Shown piece after piece: positions 22,857 to 32,697 of a stretch of 64,000 nt of DNA. A program made the translations under genes and the position numbers. Positions within the stretch are counted from its first letter, which is position 1, and each line of letters begins with the position of its first letter. The notes below the pieces were generated by a model. It saw only the letters and a list, made by a program, of their open reading frames with translations, made no database searches and was not told where the DNA came from. The DNA is from Prosapia bicincta (lineage: Eukaryota; Arthropoda; Insecta; Hemiptera; Cercopidae): the NCBI GenBank assembly GCA_036971475.1, contig JBAIZL010000001.1, positions 81,567,983 through 81,631,982 on the forward strand, given 5' to 3'.

Positions 22857-23359
22857 ATGAAGAGGCTTAGGGGGGAGACTAAATCGGCGGGGTATCACTT
22901 AGTCTCACTGAGTATTTTATCCGTAGTATCCTATCTCCCCTGCACTTCTTATGGTATAATTATCACCAGCCTGTCACAGGACAGGTCTGTGCTGAGGACA
23001 TCCTTGCCAACTGTCCAGAAACCACCCACTAACCAGAGCTGAGCAGGGCATCGCTGATCCTGATGACATTCCTGACACCTGAACAACCACCTCAGCCAGC
23101 CAACCAGCCACCTCAACCACAAGCAGCACCATCACTACCATCCACCTTAGGTGCAGCGTCAGATGATGTGGTTACTCAGGACCTGGATATTATGGATTAC
23201 ATGATATCCGAAATACAGAACCGAATGGCTCCTGAGGGACCACCTCATCCGTCTCCTGAACTGCTGCCAGCAACGCTCGAGGATCTGGACGAAATTTTTG
23301 TCATCGATTTATTGATGTCATCGAACGAAGAAGTAGAGAAACAACACTTCTCGCAATGA
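22857..23359 (+). CDS. Hypothetical Pro-rich acidic protein
   Basis: The GC content is higher than in the flanks. The clearest frame (23063-23359) is Pro/Gln-rich (PEQPPQPANQPPQPQAAP), then acidic and helical (DDVVTQDLDIMDYMISEI; EDLDEIFVIDLLM), a pattern seen in transcription activation domains. An upstream frame from the ATG at 22857 (MKRLRGETKSAGYH...) stops at 23040-23042 in a different frame, so a frameshift or splice would be needed to join them. I do not recognise the family. It follows virus-like copy 2 and may be an accessory gene of that element. Confidence 0.3.
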
Positions 23360-23703
23360 GGCAAGATTGAATATGATTTTCATGTAAAAATGATTAGTTA
23401 GCAGTATTTTAAGCTTTGCAGAGGCACTTGTTTCAATATATTACCCTCTACATTCATCTTCACGTAAAACCGATAGTTTTTCTCATTTGGAGCGGAGTAT
23501 ATTCAATATATACCCGCATTTCTTTGTGTATGGGGGTGGTATATTGTAATGGAAAGACCGCCACTGAGAACATCGATGGCTGGAGCTGTCTTCCCTAGCT
23601 TTAGAAAATATTTTAGGCACACACACTAAGCCAAGGATACATGCGAATGTTGATGTTTTGCTTGACTTTTAAATTGGTTGCGTATTATTTGTACGCTGAA
23701 CAC

Positions 23704-23852
23704 ACAGCAACATCACAACTATGCACTATTGCAATCGACTCACACCAACAAAGACTCATTACTAGAATTGACCTACATAGAAGTTCATTTCTGATTGGGA
23801 ATAATTAATGGTGTAGTTCAATTGTGATAGTGCATAGTTGTGATTTTGCTGT
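23704..23852. mobile_element. Short hairpin element (MITE-like)
   Basis: The ends are inverted: ACAGCAACATCACAACTATG on the left pairs with CATAGTTGTGATTTTGCTGT on the right, continuing through GCACTAT for an arm of about 27-30 bp around a ~90 bp centre. It has no coding capacity, and no clear target duplication was found. Confidence 0.55.
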
Positions 23853-24064
23853 AATGCCAACTACAAATATTATACTGAATTTTAAAGTCATGCGAACCCA
23901 ATATTCGCTGATCTACTTACTGTGTGCGTATTATATTTTCTAAATACTTTTTTGTGTGACTGTCAGTGAATGTGTTAATCTCTAGTCTTTAAATTCTTAT
24001 TTTTTTTTAAATATTATTATTTTATTTCAAATTTTGTGTTATACTATTAGTTATATTAAATATG

Positions 24065-24830
24065 AATTAGACGTTTAACTAAAAGCTTCCATTGCAAATC
24101 TAAACTTTTTCTTGAGCAATTCAGGTTTGAATGTAACATCATAATGAATACCAATAACGTTAGCCTTTTTTATTTGTAGTTATGAGTGATTAAATTCTAT
24201 TATGATCTGTCGTTATCTTTCTGCAAGGATTGGGCTGATTTTTTTCCTGTGCGGTATTTTCAAATGTGTTCCAGGTGTTGATTCTATCTTTACCATTGCT
24301 ATGTCTATAGATAGTGTGTTTCCTCCAGATGAAACAGGTAGTGAAGTTGTCTTGATTGGAGATGATCTAAGTTCTATGGTTAAGGGTCCTCTGTGTTTAA
24401 ATTGTATTCGTTGTGGTTGTAGTCTTTGTTGTTCTGGGTGTGGTTGTAGTACCAGACGATGGTCCTACTAGCCCTACTGGTGCAGGAAGTAACACTTCTT
24501 GAGAAGTTGTATCTCCTCCTCATCCTCCTGGTCTTAAATCTCTTGGCTCGTTGGCTCTATGCTCTAACTTCAGTTGCCCCAGCATCAAACTATATGCACT
24601 GCTTAATTGACTTAATGAGATACAGGATTTATTGTCTTAATATACGTTGACAGTGCTAATATATCTACTTGAAATCCATATGCAATGGTAATATCATCCT
24701 TTTTGTCTTTCGTCTACTATTATTGCTAAAGAATCCATATCTCATTTCCAAATGACAGTTTTCCACATTAATATAATTTTAACCACCATCAAATGCGTGA
24801 TACCTATTAAAACGGTCTGAATCAACGTTT
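24065..24830 (-). pseudogene. Argonaute-2-like 5' coding fragment, unit 1
   Basis: On the - strand the unit reads, in order, a linker GPLTIELRSSPIKTT, then VSSGGNTLSIDIAMVKIEST, THLKIPHRKKISPILAER, RQIIIEFNHS and IKKANVIGIHYDVTFKPELL, then KKKFRFAMEAF. The 'I.IE.NH ... HYDV.F.P' block is the start of the Argonaute N domain. A separate piece upstream (24620-24800) carries AFDGG, CGKLSFGNEI and ITIAYGFQVDILALSTYIKT, the rest of the N domain. Several stops are present and no PAZ, MID or PIWI domain exists. Argonaute-2 is the slicer of antiviral siRNA pathways; this fragment cannot act as one. Confidence 0.7.
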
Positions 24831-24839
24831 CAATTAAGA

Positions 24840-26677
24840 AATTAATAATTTCCTATTTTTTAAATAACAATTTTAATATTTAAATAATAAGGTTTTAATT
24901 TAGGGTATAAGGAAACGTTGTAAAGAGTCAAGAAGTCAGTAAAATTTTGAATAAGTATTATTAAGACAAATTAAAAATTATAATAGCATGAAACTGTAAT
25001 AACTAACTAAATTTGACAAACGAGAGTGAAGTGAAAATTTTTTAAGTGCCGAAAAATGCTAACTTGAGAACTAGGCCACTTAAAACTATCATCGACATTT
25101 TGAAATGACCAGAAAAATCCATAATAAACAGTGATGAAAACAGAATTTAAAAAACACAAATAACAAAAAAGTTACAGCCATTTTAAAATAATAGACATTT
25201 TTCAGTGTTCTAAAACAGATAACAAAATTATGCAGGTTAAAACTGATACGTTGTCCAACCCACGCGTACAAGAAACAAGCACGGAGATAGCGACGAGCTT
25301 AAAGCAGAGGGGAATGGTTACATAGCCGCAATAAATACAAGAACTGAAGGACCTGTAAGGCAGTCTGTAAAAATTTTTAATACGAGGTGCTAATGGTCGT
25401 AATGTCGGTCAGCACCTAGGACAACCACCATAAGGCCAGGGACCAGGGAATCCAGACGAGAGGAATCTAGGACCAGCAGGGAAATCCTTGGCAAGTCATT
25501 TTCTCTATTATATACAAACTAACGTTAAATTTAGTTAGTTAAAAATATTAAATTTAAATTGCCAATTAAACCTAAACAATTACTTCATTCTATGTTGAAA
25601 AATTAAATAAAACTTTAAAGTAATAAAATTAAATAGTATAACAAAAATGTTTAAATAATTAATAATATATATTAAATTTACAACGTAATTTTGGCCATAA
25701 GCCAATCACTTTCAAGAAGACCAGATTTATTGAATCATATAAATTTTAAAATTATTTATAATAAAATGTGAATTTACCAATTCAATCTTGAAATAAGAAG
25801 ATAAAATTTTTTTATTATGTTAAATTTGCAAATAATTTTGTTTAAAAATGTGTAAATGTAATTAATGAATTGTATATAAAATGTAGGATTTAAATATGTG
25901 AAAAATAACGAACTTTTAATTAATAATTTGTGAAGATAAAGAGAGAGTTAAATGTATTTTATTTGAAAAGAAAATTATTTTAGTTTAAAATCAGTAATTA
26001 AATGCATTATAAAACTCACAGTATTTGAATTTATCCTGTGTTGAACAACCAATAAAAACTTTTAGTTTTTTTCCAACTGATGATTAATGATTATAAAATC
26101 AAAGTACAGTTTTAATTAAATTTCATTAATTAATAAATACATAAAATTCAGAACCTAATGTTTCTGCAAAAGAGTTCTCTCCTGAGAACAATTTTATTGA
26201 GCTATTCTAAAAATTAGTTGGTTTTTTGTATTGAAGCCCAGAGACAATGTCTACTGGCAGATCATGTTTAAAGAACACAGGAGCCTTTTAAAATAGGTAT
26301 CTTAAACATGATCATATTTTGTACGTCCCCTTGCTGTGCCTGCAGATCTCATGAAGTGGTAAGATTCTTTGAACATTTTGGGTTCATATAAATGTTGTTT
26401 TTTTCCAGCTGACTATTTTACTGACATGTGTGACTATATACAGACCCAACAAACCTGCCTACCATCTTAGGGGAGGTCGTACAAACGTTAAAGTAGTAGT
26501 CAGCGGGAATAGGCTTGCATTTGGGCGTGGTACATTACGCGGGAACACAAGACAAAATTTAGGAATCTTAACACGGTACACAAAACGGTGGGAGCATCAG
26601 ATATATAAATATAAATAAATAAATAAATGCTGCAACAACACCGAAGCAAAGCGATGGAGCGAGGGGGGACGTTGCAC
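24840..26677. other. Insertion between Argonaute-like units 1 and 2
   Basis: Interrupts the tandem array, making the 1-to-2 spacing ~2.6 kb instead of ~0.9 kb. It is mostly AT-rich and non-coding. 25300-25500 is A/G-rich with CCAGGGACCAGGGAATCCAG-type phrases. 26225-26260 (GGTTTTTTGTATTG ... CTACTGGCAGAT) resembles 49210-49255 in the insertion at 47375-49390, so the two may be relatives. The right end carries a short (AAAT)n run at 26605-26630 after a GC-richer segment, as at the 3' end of a SINE. Confidence 0.4.
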
Positions 26678-27600
26678 TATGTGGAAAAATATTCATTCTA
26701 AAAACTTTTATTCCATATCTGAGTTTCTCTTGGGCAAATATGGTCTGACTGATACATCATATTGAATAGCAATAACGTTAGTCTTTTTTAGTTATAGTTG
26801 TAAATGATTAACTTCTATTATGATCAGTCGTTATCTTTAAACAATGATTGGTCAGTATTTGTATTTGTTCGCTATTTGCAAATGTATTAAAGGGGTTGAT
26901 GCTATATTTACATTTGCTATATCTTCAGATAGTATATCTCCACCAGATGAAGCAGGTTGTGTAGTTGTCCTGATTAGTGATGATCTACAATCTATGGTGA
27001 AAGGCCCTCGGTGTTTAGATTGTTTTTATTGTGAATGCAGTTGCAGTCATTGTTGTAGGTATGATTGTAGTACCCTGTTGGTGTAGACGATGGTCCTATT
27101 TGCCCTTCTGGTGCGGGAAGTAACTCTTCTTGGAAAGTTGCATCTCCTCCTTGACCTCCTGGTTTTACACATCTTCTCAATTTACGAGCTCAACCAAGCC
27201 CTTCAGGTGCTAAAGGTAGATACTCAAAATCACCTTATGCTCTAACTCCAAAACCCTCCCACTTAAATACATCTGTGACTGTGCTACTCCATCTTCTGCA
27301 GAAAGGGATGGAGACTGTATTGGTTTACCTCTACGTTGGTTCCTTGCTCCAACCTCAGCTGCCCCAGAATCAAACTATATGCACTCCTTGAATTACTTCC
27401 TGAGACACATCATTTCCTGTCTTAATATCCTTTAAAAGTGGTGTGCATCTACTTGTAATCCATATTCACTGGTAATATCAAACTCATTGTCTTCCTTCAT
27501 CTATTATTACCACTGTATCATATATGTCATTTCCAAATGACAGTTTTCCACAATTATCTATGTGGCGAGCTATCATATGCGAGATATCTATGTGGAAACT
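26678..27600 (-). pseudogene. Argonaute-2-like 5' coding fragment, unit 2
   Basis: Reads KTNVIAIQYDVSVRPYLPKR near 26700-26780, an Argonaute N-domain start. Upstream on the - strand is a linker whose frame includes KPGGQGGDATFQEELLPAPE and GQIGPSSTPTGYYNHTYN (27180-26992), a Gly/Gln-rich N-terminal tail as in insect Ago2. The N-domain remainder (STYIRTG-type block) lies near 27420. Stops interrupt most frames. It is the same unit as at 28225-29125. Confidence 0.7.
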
Positions 27601-28225
27601 TATTCATTCTAAAAATTTCATTGCGTAACTGAGATTTTTCTAAGGAAAATCAGGTATGAATGCAACTTCATATTAAATATCAATAATGTTAGTCATTTTG
27701 AGTTATAGTTGTAAGTGATTAGCTTTTATTATGATCTGTCGTCCTCTTTAAAAAAGGATTTGTCAGATTTTGTTCCTGTGCGATATTTGCAAATGCACTA
27801 AAGGTGTTGATGCTATCTTTACCTCTGCTATGTCTTCAGATAATGTGTATCCACCATATAAAAATGTTGTGTAGTGGACTTGATCTGTGATGATCTACGT
27901 TCTATGGTTAAACTTTTTTCGTGTTTAAATTTTTTTCGTTGTGGTTGCAGTTGCTGTCTTTGTTGGCCTAGGTGTGATTGTAGTACCCTGTTTGTGTTAC
28001 TATGTTTGTGTTACCCTGTTACTTCCTGAGATACATGATTTCCTGTCTTACTTGACATTACTGACATATCTACTTGAAATTTGTATTCAATGAAAATATC
28101 AAACTTCCTTTATCTATTATTACCACTGCATCATGTATCTCATTTCCAAATGACAGTTCTCCACAATAATCTATTTTTTTACGACCACCAAATGCGAGAT
28201 ATCTATGTGGAAAGTTATTCGTTCT
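27600..28225 (-). pseudogene. Argonaute-2-like 5' coding fragment, unit 3 (internally deleted)
   Basis: Only ~620 bp against ~900 bp in neighbours; the GRGGD...LLPAPEG part is missing after 28000. The pre-N block and the HYDV-type N-domain start are recognisable near 27620-27900, and the FGNEI...D block near 28140. Many stops. Confidence 0.6.
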
Positions 28226-29125
28226 AAAATCTTCATTGCGTATTTGAGATTATTCTTAGGAAAATCAGGTCTGAATTTAACTTCATATTGAATAGCAATA
28301 ACGTTAGTCTGTTTGAGTTATAGTTGTAATTAACTTCTATTATGATCTGTCGTTCACTTTAAACAAGGGCTGGTCAGATTTTGCTCCTGTGCGTTATTTT
28401 CAAATGTATAAAAGGTGTTGATGCTATCCTTACCTTTGCTACGCCTTCAGATAGTGTCTGCACTAAATGAAACAGTTTGAGTGGTTGTCTTGATTGGTGA
28501 TGAACTACGTTCTATTGGAAAGCCCTTCTTTGTTTAGATTTTTTTGGATGTGGTTGCAGTTGCAGTCTTTGTTGTTCTAGGTGTGGTTGTAGTAATCTGT
28601 TGGTGTTGACGATGGTCCTACTTGCCTTCTGGTGCAGGAAAAAACTCTTCTTAGAACGTTGTATCTTCTACTCGTCCTCCCTGTTTTAAATCTCTTCTTA
28701 TTGTACGACCTGTACCACGCAAAATAGGAGCTAAAGGTATATATTCGAAATCACCTTCTGTACCAACTCTAAAACGACTACCACATTAATTCACCGGTGC
28801 TTGGGCTACACCATCTTCTGCAGAAAAGGAGGAGGCTGTATTGGTTTACGTTGGCGCTATGCCCTACCTTCAGCTGCCCCGAGATCAAATTATATGCACT
28901 TCTTGAATTACTTCCTGAGATACAGGATTTCCAGTCTAAATGTTCGTTGACAGTGATGTCATTCCTACTTGAAATCCATTTTAAATGGTAATATCAAACT
29001 CTGTCTTTCGTCGACTATTATTACCACGTATCATACCATGTATCTCATTTTTAAAAATTACAATTTTCCACATGAATTCTGTTTTTACGACCATCAAATC
29101 TTTGACATTTATGTGGATATTTATT
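28225..29125 (-). pseudogene. Argonaute-2-like 5' coding fragment, unit 4
   Basis: A complete-length unit with the same order as units 2 and 5: on the - strand the N-domain remainder from unit 5's boundary (PHKCQRFDGRKN, 29125-29080), then STYIRT-type sequence near 28920. The Gln/Gly-rich linker lies near 28620-28700 and the pre-N block near 28300-28500. Stops and small indels in every frame. Confidence 0.65.
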
Positions 29126-30010
29126 TATTCTAAAAGCTTTCATTGCAAATCTGAACTTTTTCTTGAGAAATTAAGGTTGAGTGTAACATCATATTAAATA
29201 ACAATAACGTTATCCTTTTTTATTTGTAAATATGAGTGATTAACTTCAATTATGATCTGTTGTTCTCTTTTTCCAGGGATTGGGCTGATTTTGTTCCTGT
29301 GCGGTATTTGCAAATGTGTTCCAGGTGTTGATGCTACCTTTACCGTTGCTATGTCTATAGATATTGGGACTCCACCAGATGAAACAGGTGTCTTGATTGG
29401 AGATGATCTACGTTCTATGGTTAAAGGTCCTCAAGTGTTTAAATTGTTTTCGTTGTGGTTGTAGTTTTTGTTTTTCTAGATGCGGTTGTAGTACCCTGTT
29501 CGTGTAGACGATGGTCCTACTTGCCCTTCTGGTCTGGAAGTATCTCTTTTTGGGAAGTTGAAATTCCTCCTTGTCCTAATGGTTTTCAATCTCTTCTCCC
29601 ATTACGATCGTTTGTTGGTACCCCAAATCTCGATGTGCACTGAATCCGCTCCCTCCTAAATCCATCAGTGCTTGTTCTACACCATCTTCAGCAGAAATGG
29701 ATGAAGGCTGTGTTGGTTTACCCCTACTTTGGCTCTATGATCTACCTTCAGCTGCCCCAGCATCAAGCTATATCCAATGCTTGAATTACTTCCTGATATA
29801 CAGGATATTCTGTCCTAATATACGTTGACAGGGCTGACATATCTACTTGAGACCCATATTCAATGCTAATATCAAACCCGTTGACTTTCTTCATTTTTAA
29901 TTACCACTGTATCACCTATAGCAATTCCAAATGACAGTTTTCGACATGAATATATTTTTTTACGACCATCAAATGCTGGATATCTATGTGGAAATTATTC
30001 ATTTTAAAAG
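29125..30010 (-). pseudogene. Argonaute-2-like 5' coding fragment, unit 5
   Basis: The best preserved N-domain remainder of the array: FDISIEYGSQVDMSALSTYI, then RTEYPVYQEVIQALDIA (29880-29760). 'IQALDIV' is a hallmark at the end of the Argonaute N domain. The linker EGQVGPSSTRTGYYN lies near 29540-29460. The pre-N block GPLTIERRSSPIKT and VPISIDIATVKVASTPGTHL lies near 29440-29300, with the DVTLN N-domain start near 29190. Confidence 0.7.
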
Positions 30011-30650
30011 CTTTAAATGCAAAATCTGAACTTTTTCTTGGGCAAATCAGGTTTAATGTGATATCAGAATGAATATCAATAGCACTATTTAATATCTTTA
30101 AATCACGCTATCTTTAAATAGTGTGTCAACACCTTACGAAACAAGTTGTGTAGTTGTCTTGATTGGTGATGGTCAACCTTTCATGGTTAAAGGCCCACTG
30201 ATTTAGTGGCTGTGGTTGTAGTTGTTGTTCTTGGTACGGTTGTAGTACCCTGTAGGTGTAGACGATGATCCTACTTGCTCTTATGGTGCAGTAAGTAACT
30301 CTTCTTGGAAACTTCTACCTGCTCCTCGTCCTCCTTGTTTTATACCCCTTCTCTTTTTTTGACCTAAAACGTGCCCTATAGCTGCTAAAGTAGATCTTCA
30401 AAATTACTTTGTGCACCAACTAAAACACCCTTCCCAATTAAATGCATATGTGACTGTGCTATATTATCTTCTGCAGAAAGGGATGGAGGCTGTATTGGTT
30501 TGCCTCTACAATTGGCCCTATTCTCTACCTTCAGCTGCCCCAACATCAAGCTATATCCAACTTTTTACTTACATCCTGAGATACAGGATTTCCTGTCCTA
30601 ATATACGTTGACAGAGCAGACATATCTACTTGATATCCATATGCGTAGAG
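30010..30650 (-). pseudogene. Argonaute-2-like 5' coding fragment, unit 6 (upstream end of array)
   Basis: The - strand sequence enters the array at about 30645 with YGYQVDMSALSTYIRTGNPV, then SQDV. This is in the middle of the N domain, so the unit is truncated at its 5' side. The linker (GAGRSFQEELLTAP) and pre-N part follow toward 30100, with an internal deletion near 30080. The sequence upstream of 30650 is unrelated. Confidence 0.65.
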
Positions 30651-31701
30651 ACGGGTGTACTTTATCCCCCCAATGAGAGAGCAGTATTCGTTACCCCCCC
30701 CCCCCCCCCAACACTCATGCCCAACCTCCAGTCGTTGATATGTTGATGGTAACATAGACATAGGTGGTAAGCACCGCCTAAAGATAGTGGAGGTGAATGA
30801 CGAGAAGGGATTTCTTGTTCTGATGGGGGTGATGACGTAGGTAAATGTTGTAAATAAAATAGGAATAAATTTGTATCGTTGGGATTTCATCTGTGAACTT
30901 TTGGCTTCATAGCGTGGAACGCTACGGACTGAGCTACAGCGTAGGTAGTTGTGTTGTAGTGTTGTATGCGGGTACAAGAAGGTCTTTGTCGTCCGGTGAT
31001 CTGACACATAGAGGGTTCACTATTAGAATCAGTTCGTTCAATTCATATAGTTGGTGCCGTGTGACGGTCAACAGGTAACCGTCATAGAGCTCTATGGTGT
31101 AAGACTGTTTTAAATTATAGGGCAGTTTTCTCTAGGGTCTATTCAGACCTTCAACCTCACTTTGGTTGTTGGTAATAGTCCAACAAGAGCACCGGATTTT
31201 TGCGAGAGCGTAGGAGGTTGACAACCTCCTGGCAAGGAAAGCTCTTTCAATCTTTTACAGTAGCAATTTCCCTAGTGGTGAGTGGGCGTTTAGACGATAA
31301 CGCAGATAGAAAAAAATGTCCACCTCTTTGTAATCATCCTTTCCCGTGTCGTGAGCTGCCCTAACACGCAGTAACGACATGAAGTTGGAGATTACAAGCC
31401 TTTGTACAATGGTTGCTTTACCGACGTCCATGATTCTAATGCAAAGGCATAAGATGTCATCACTTTTTATGTACTCTTTCCCCATCGCAGCGTAGAAGGT
31501 CTCGCAGCTGGTCCCCCACCACTGATGTATGTTGTGTATATTATTTTATTAATAATAAAAGAGAGAATTAGGTTTTTTTAGCTGACCAAAGGTGTAAAAT
31601 AATAATAATAGTAAACTGTGCATTTGAAAGGAAAACTTTATTATTGAATATATACTTAAAGCGTGAATATCTACTCTAAATTAAGAAATAGTCTGCAGTG
31701 C
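30651..31701. other. Spacer with C16 homopolymer; no gene recognised
   Basis: A run of about 16 C lies at 30694-30709. The rest has moderate GC and no recognisable domain. A 76-codon - strand frame at 31255-31485 has no motif or context that supports it. Confidence 0.35.
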
Positions 31702-32573
31702 CTATCTGCAGGCTTTACGAGAAACTCCATCTACGTCCAAGACCAGTCTTCCTAGTATACGTAGTACATCAGCCGATACGCTACGAGCAGCACTTGCACG
31801 TGCATTTCCCACAACTGTCTAAGAAAATTAATTAGAAATTAAATTCATTTATATTCCTTTGATATTACTACAATTATCACCGTCCAATAAAACTTACTAA
31901 ATATTGATGAGAATAAACAAAGGAAATACGGGCTTGCTCGATTTCTTGTATGTGCTTCAACTCCTCCTCTAATTCACCTGAATGTGAAGCTCGATCTCTG
32001 AGTCTACTTACAACGAGACTCAATGGTGCAGCCTATGAAATACAATTTATTAGTAATGGAAAATACGAAAATAACTGTAACAATTCATTAAGAATACAAT
32101 AACCACCGGTATTGGGTGGTCGCTTAGGCTAGGCTAGGTTAGGTTAGGTATTTGTATTACAGGCAGACTACACCTTTTACGGTCGATTTCGTTAGCATGA
32201 TTACTTAAATCTTCCTAAATACCCGTTTCATCGTAGCCAGAACCACCGTTATTCGTTGTGTCACTAGACTGAAAACCAATGCCAATAATGTCTTACCGAC
32301 ATGGCGTGTAATGCGAAATTTACAATTTTCCAACTCCGGAAGATCACATTCTTTCACTATAGCAGTATATTGTTTCGGACAAACGTCGACTTTTTTATAT
32401 CGTCATCATCGAAGCCCACTTGAATTGATAAACCGTGAACAGTTGTTACGAGCTTTGCACGATTAATACCTTATTCTTCATTCAACGCCAACGACTTTAA
32501 AGATACCAAAATTCGTTCGTAAACCGGAACCGCATTGAACCGCATGGAGAGCTTACTTGATGTACTCGCCATA
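31702..32573 (-). pseudogene. Unrecognised, apparently spliced gene divergent from polB
   Basis: A clean last exon (31702-31818: TVVGNARASAARSVSADVLR ... to TAG) is joined in phase 0 to a clean exon 31898-32032 (AAPLSLVVSRLRDRASHSGE, EELKHIQEIEQARISF). The - strand acceptors are TTTCTTAG and TTTCATAG, and the donor is TTTA/GTAAGT. Further upstream, coding-like pieces (DETGI ... EDLSNHANEIDRK; KECDLPELENCKFRITRHVG) lead to an ATG at 32571-32573 (MASTSSKLSMRFNAVPVYER), but with a stop and frame changes. I do not recognise the product. It starts ~125 bp from the polB start in the opposite direction, so a shared divergent promoter is likely and the gene may belong to the virus-like element. Confidence 0.4.
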
Positions 32574-32697
32574 ATTATACAAGAAAAAACGCAACACATC
32601 TAACTGTAAAGCACTGAATACCTATGCAAGGAGGTAAGTGTGATTGTTATCCTATCTCTGTTTCTAATCTTACTTGTTTTTAAAAAAACTTATATTA

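Noticed and set aside
30900..30960. tRNA-like hairpin sequence
   Set aside because: No A-box/B-box pair and no complete cloverleaf could be drawn.
30546..31007. 153-codon - strand ORF as a distinct gene
   Set aside because: Only its last ~33 codons match anything (the Argonaute-like unit); the rest, including the C16/G16 run, is unrelated spacer.
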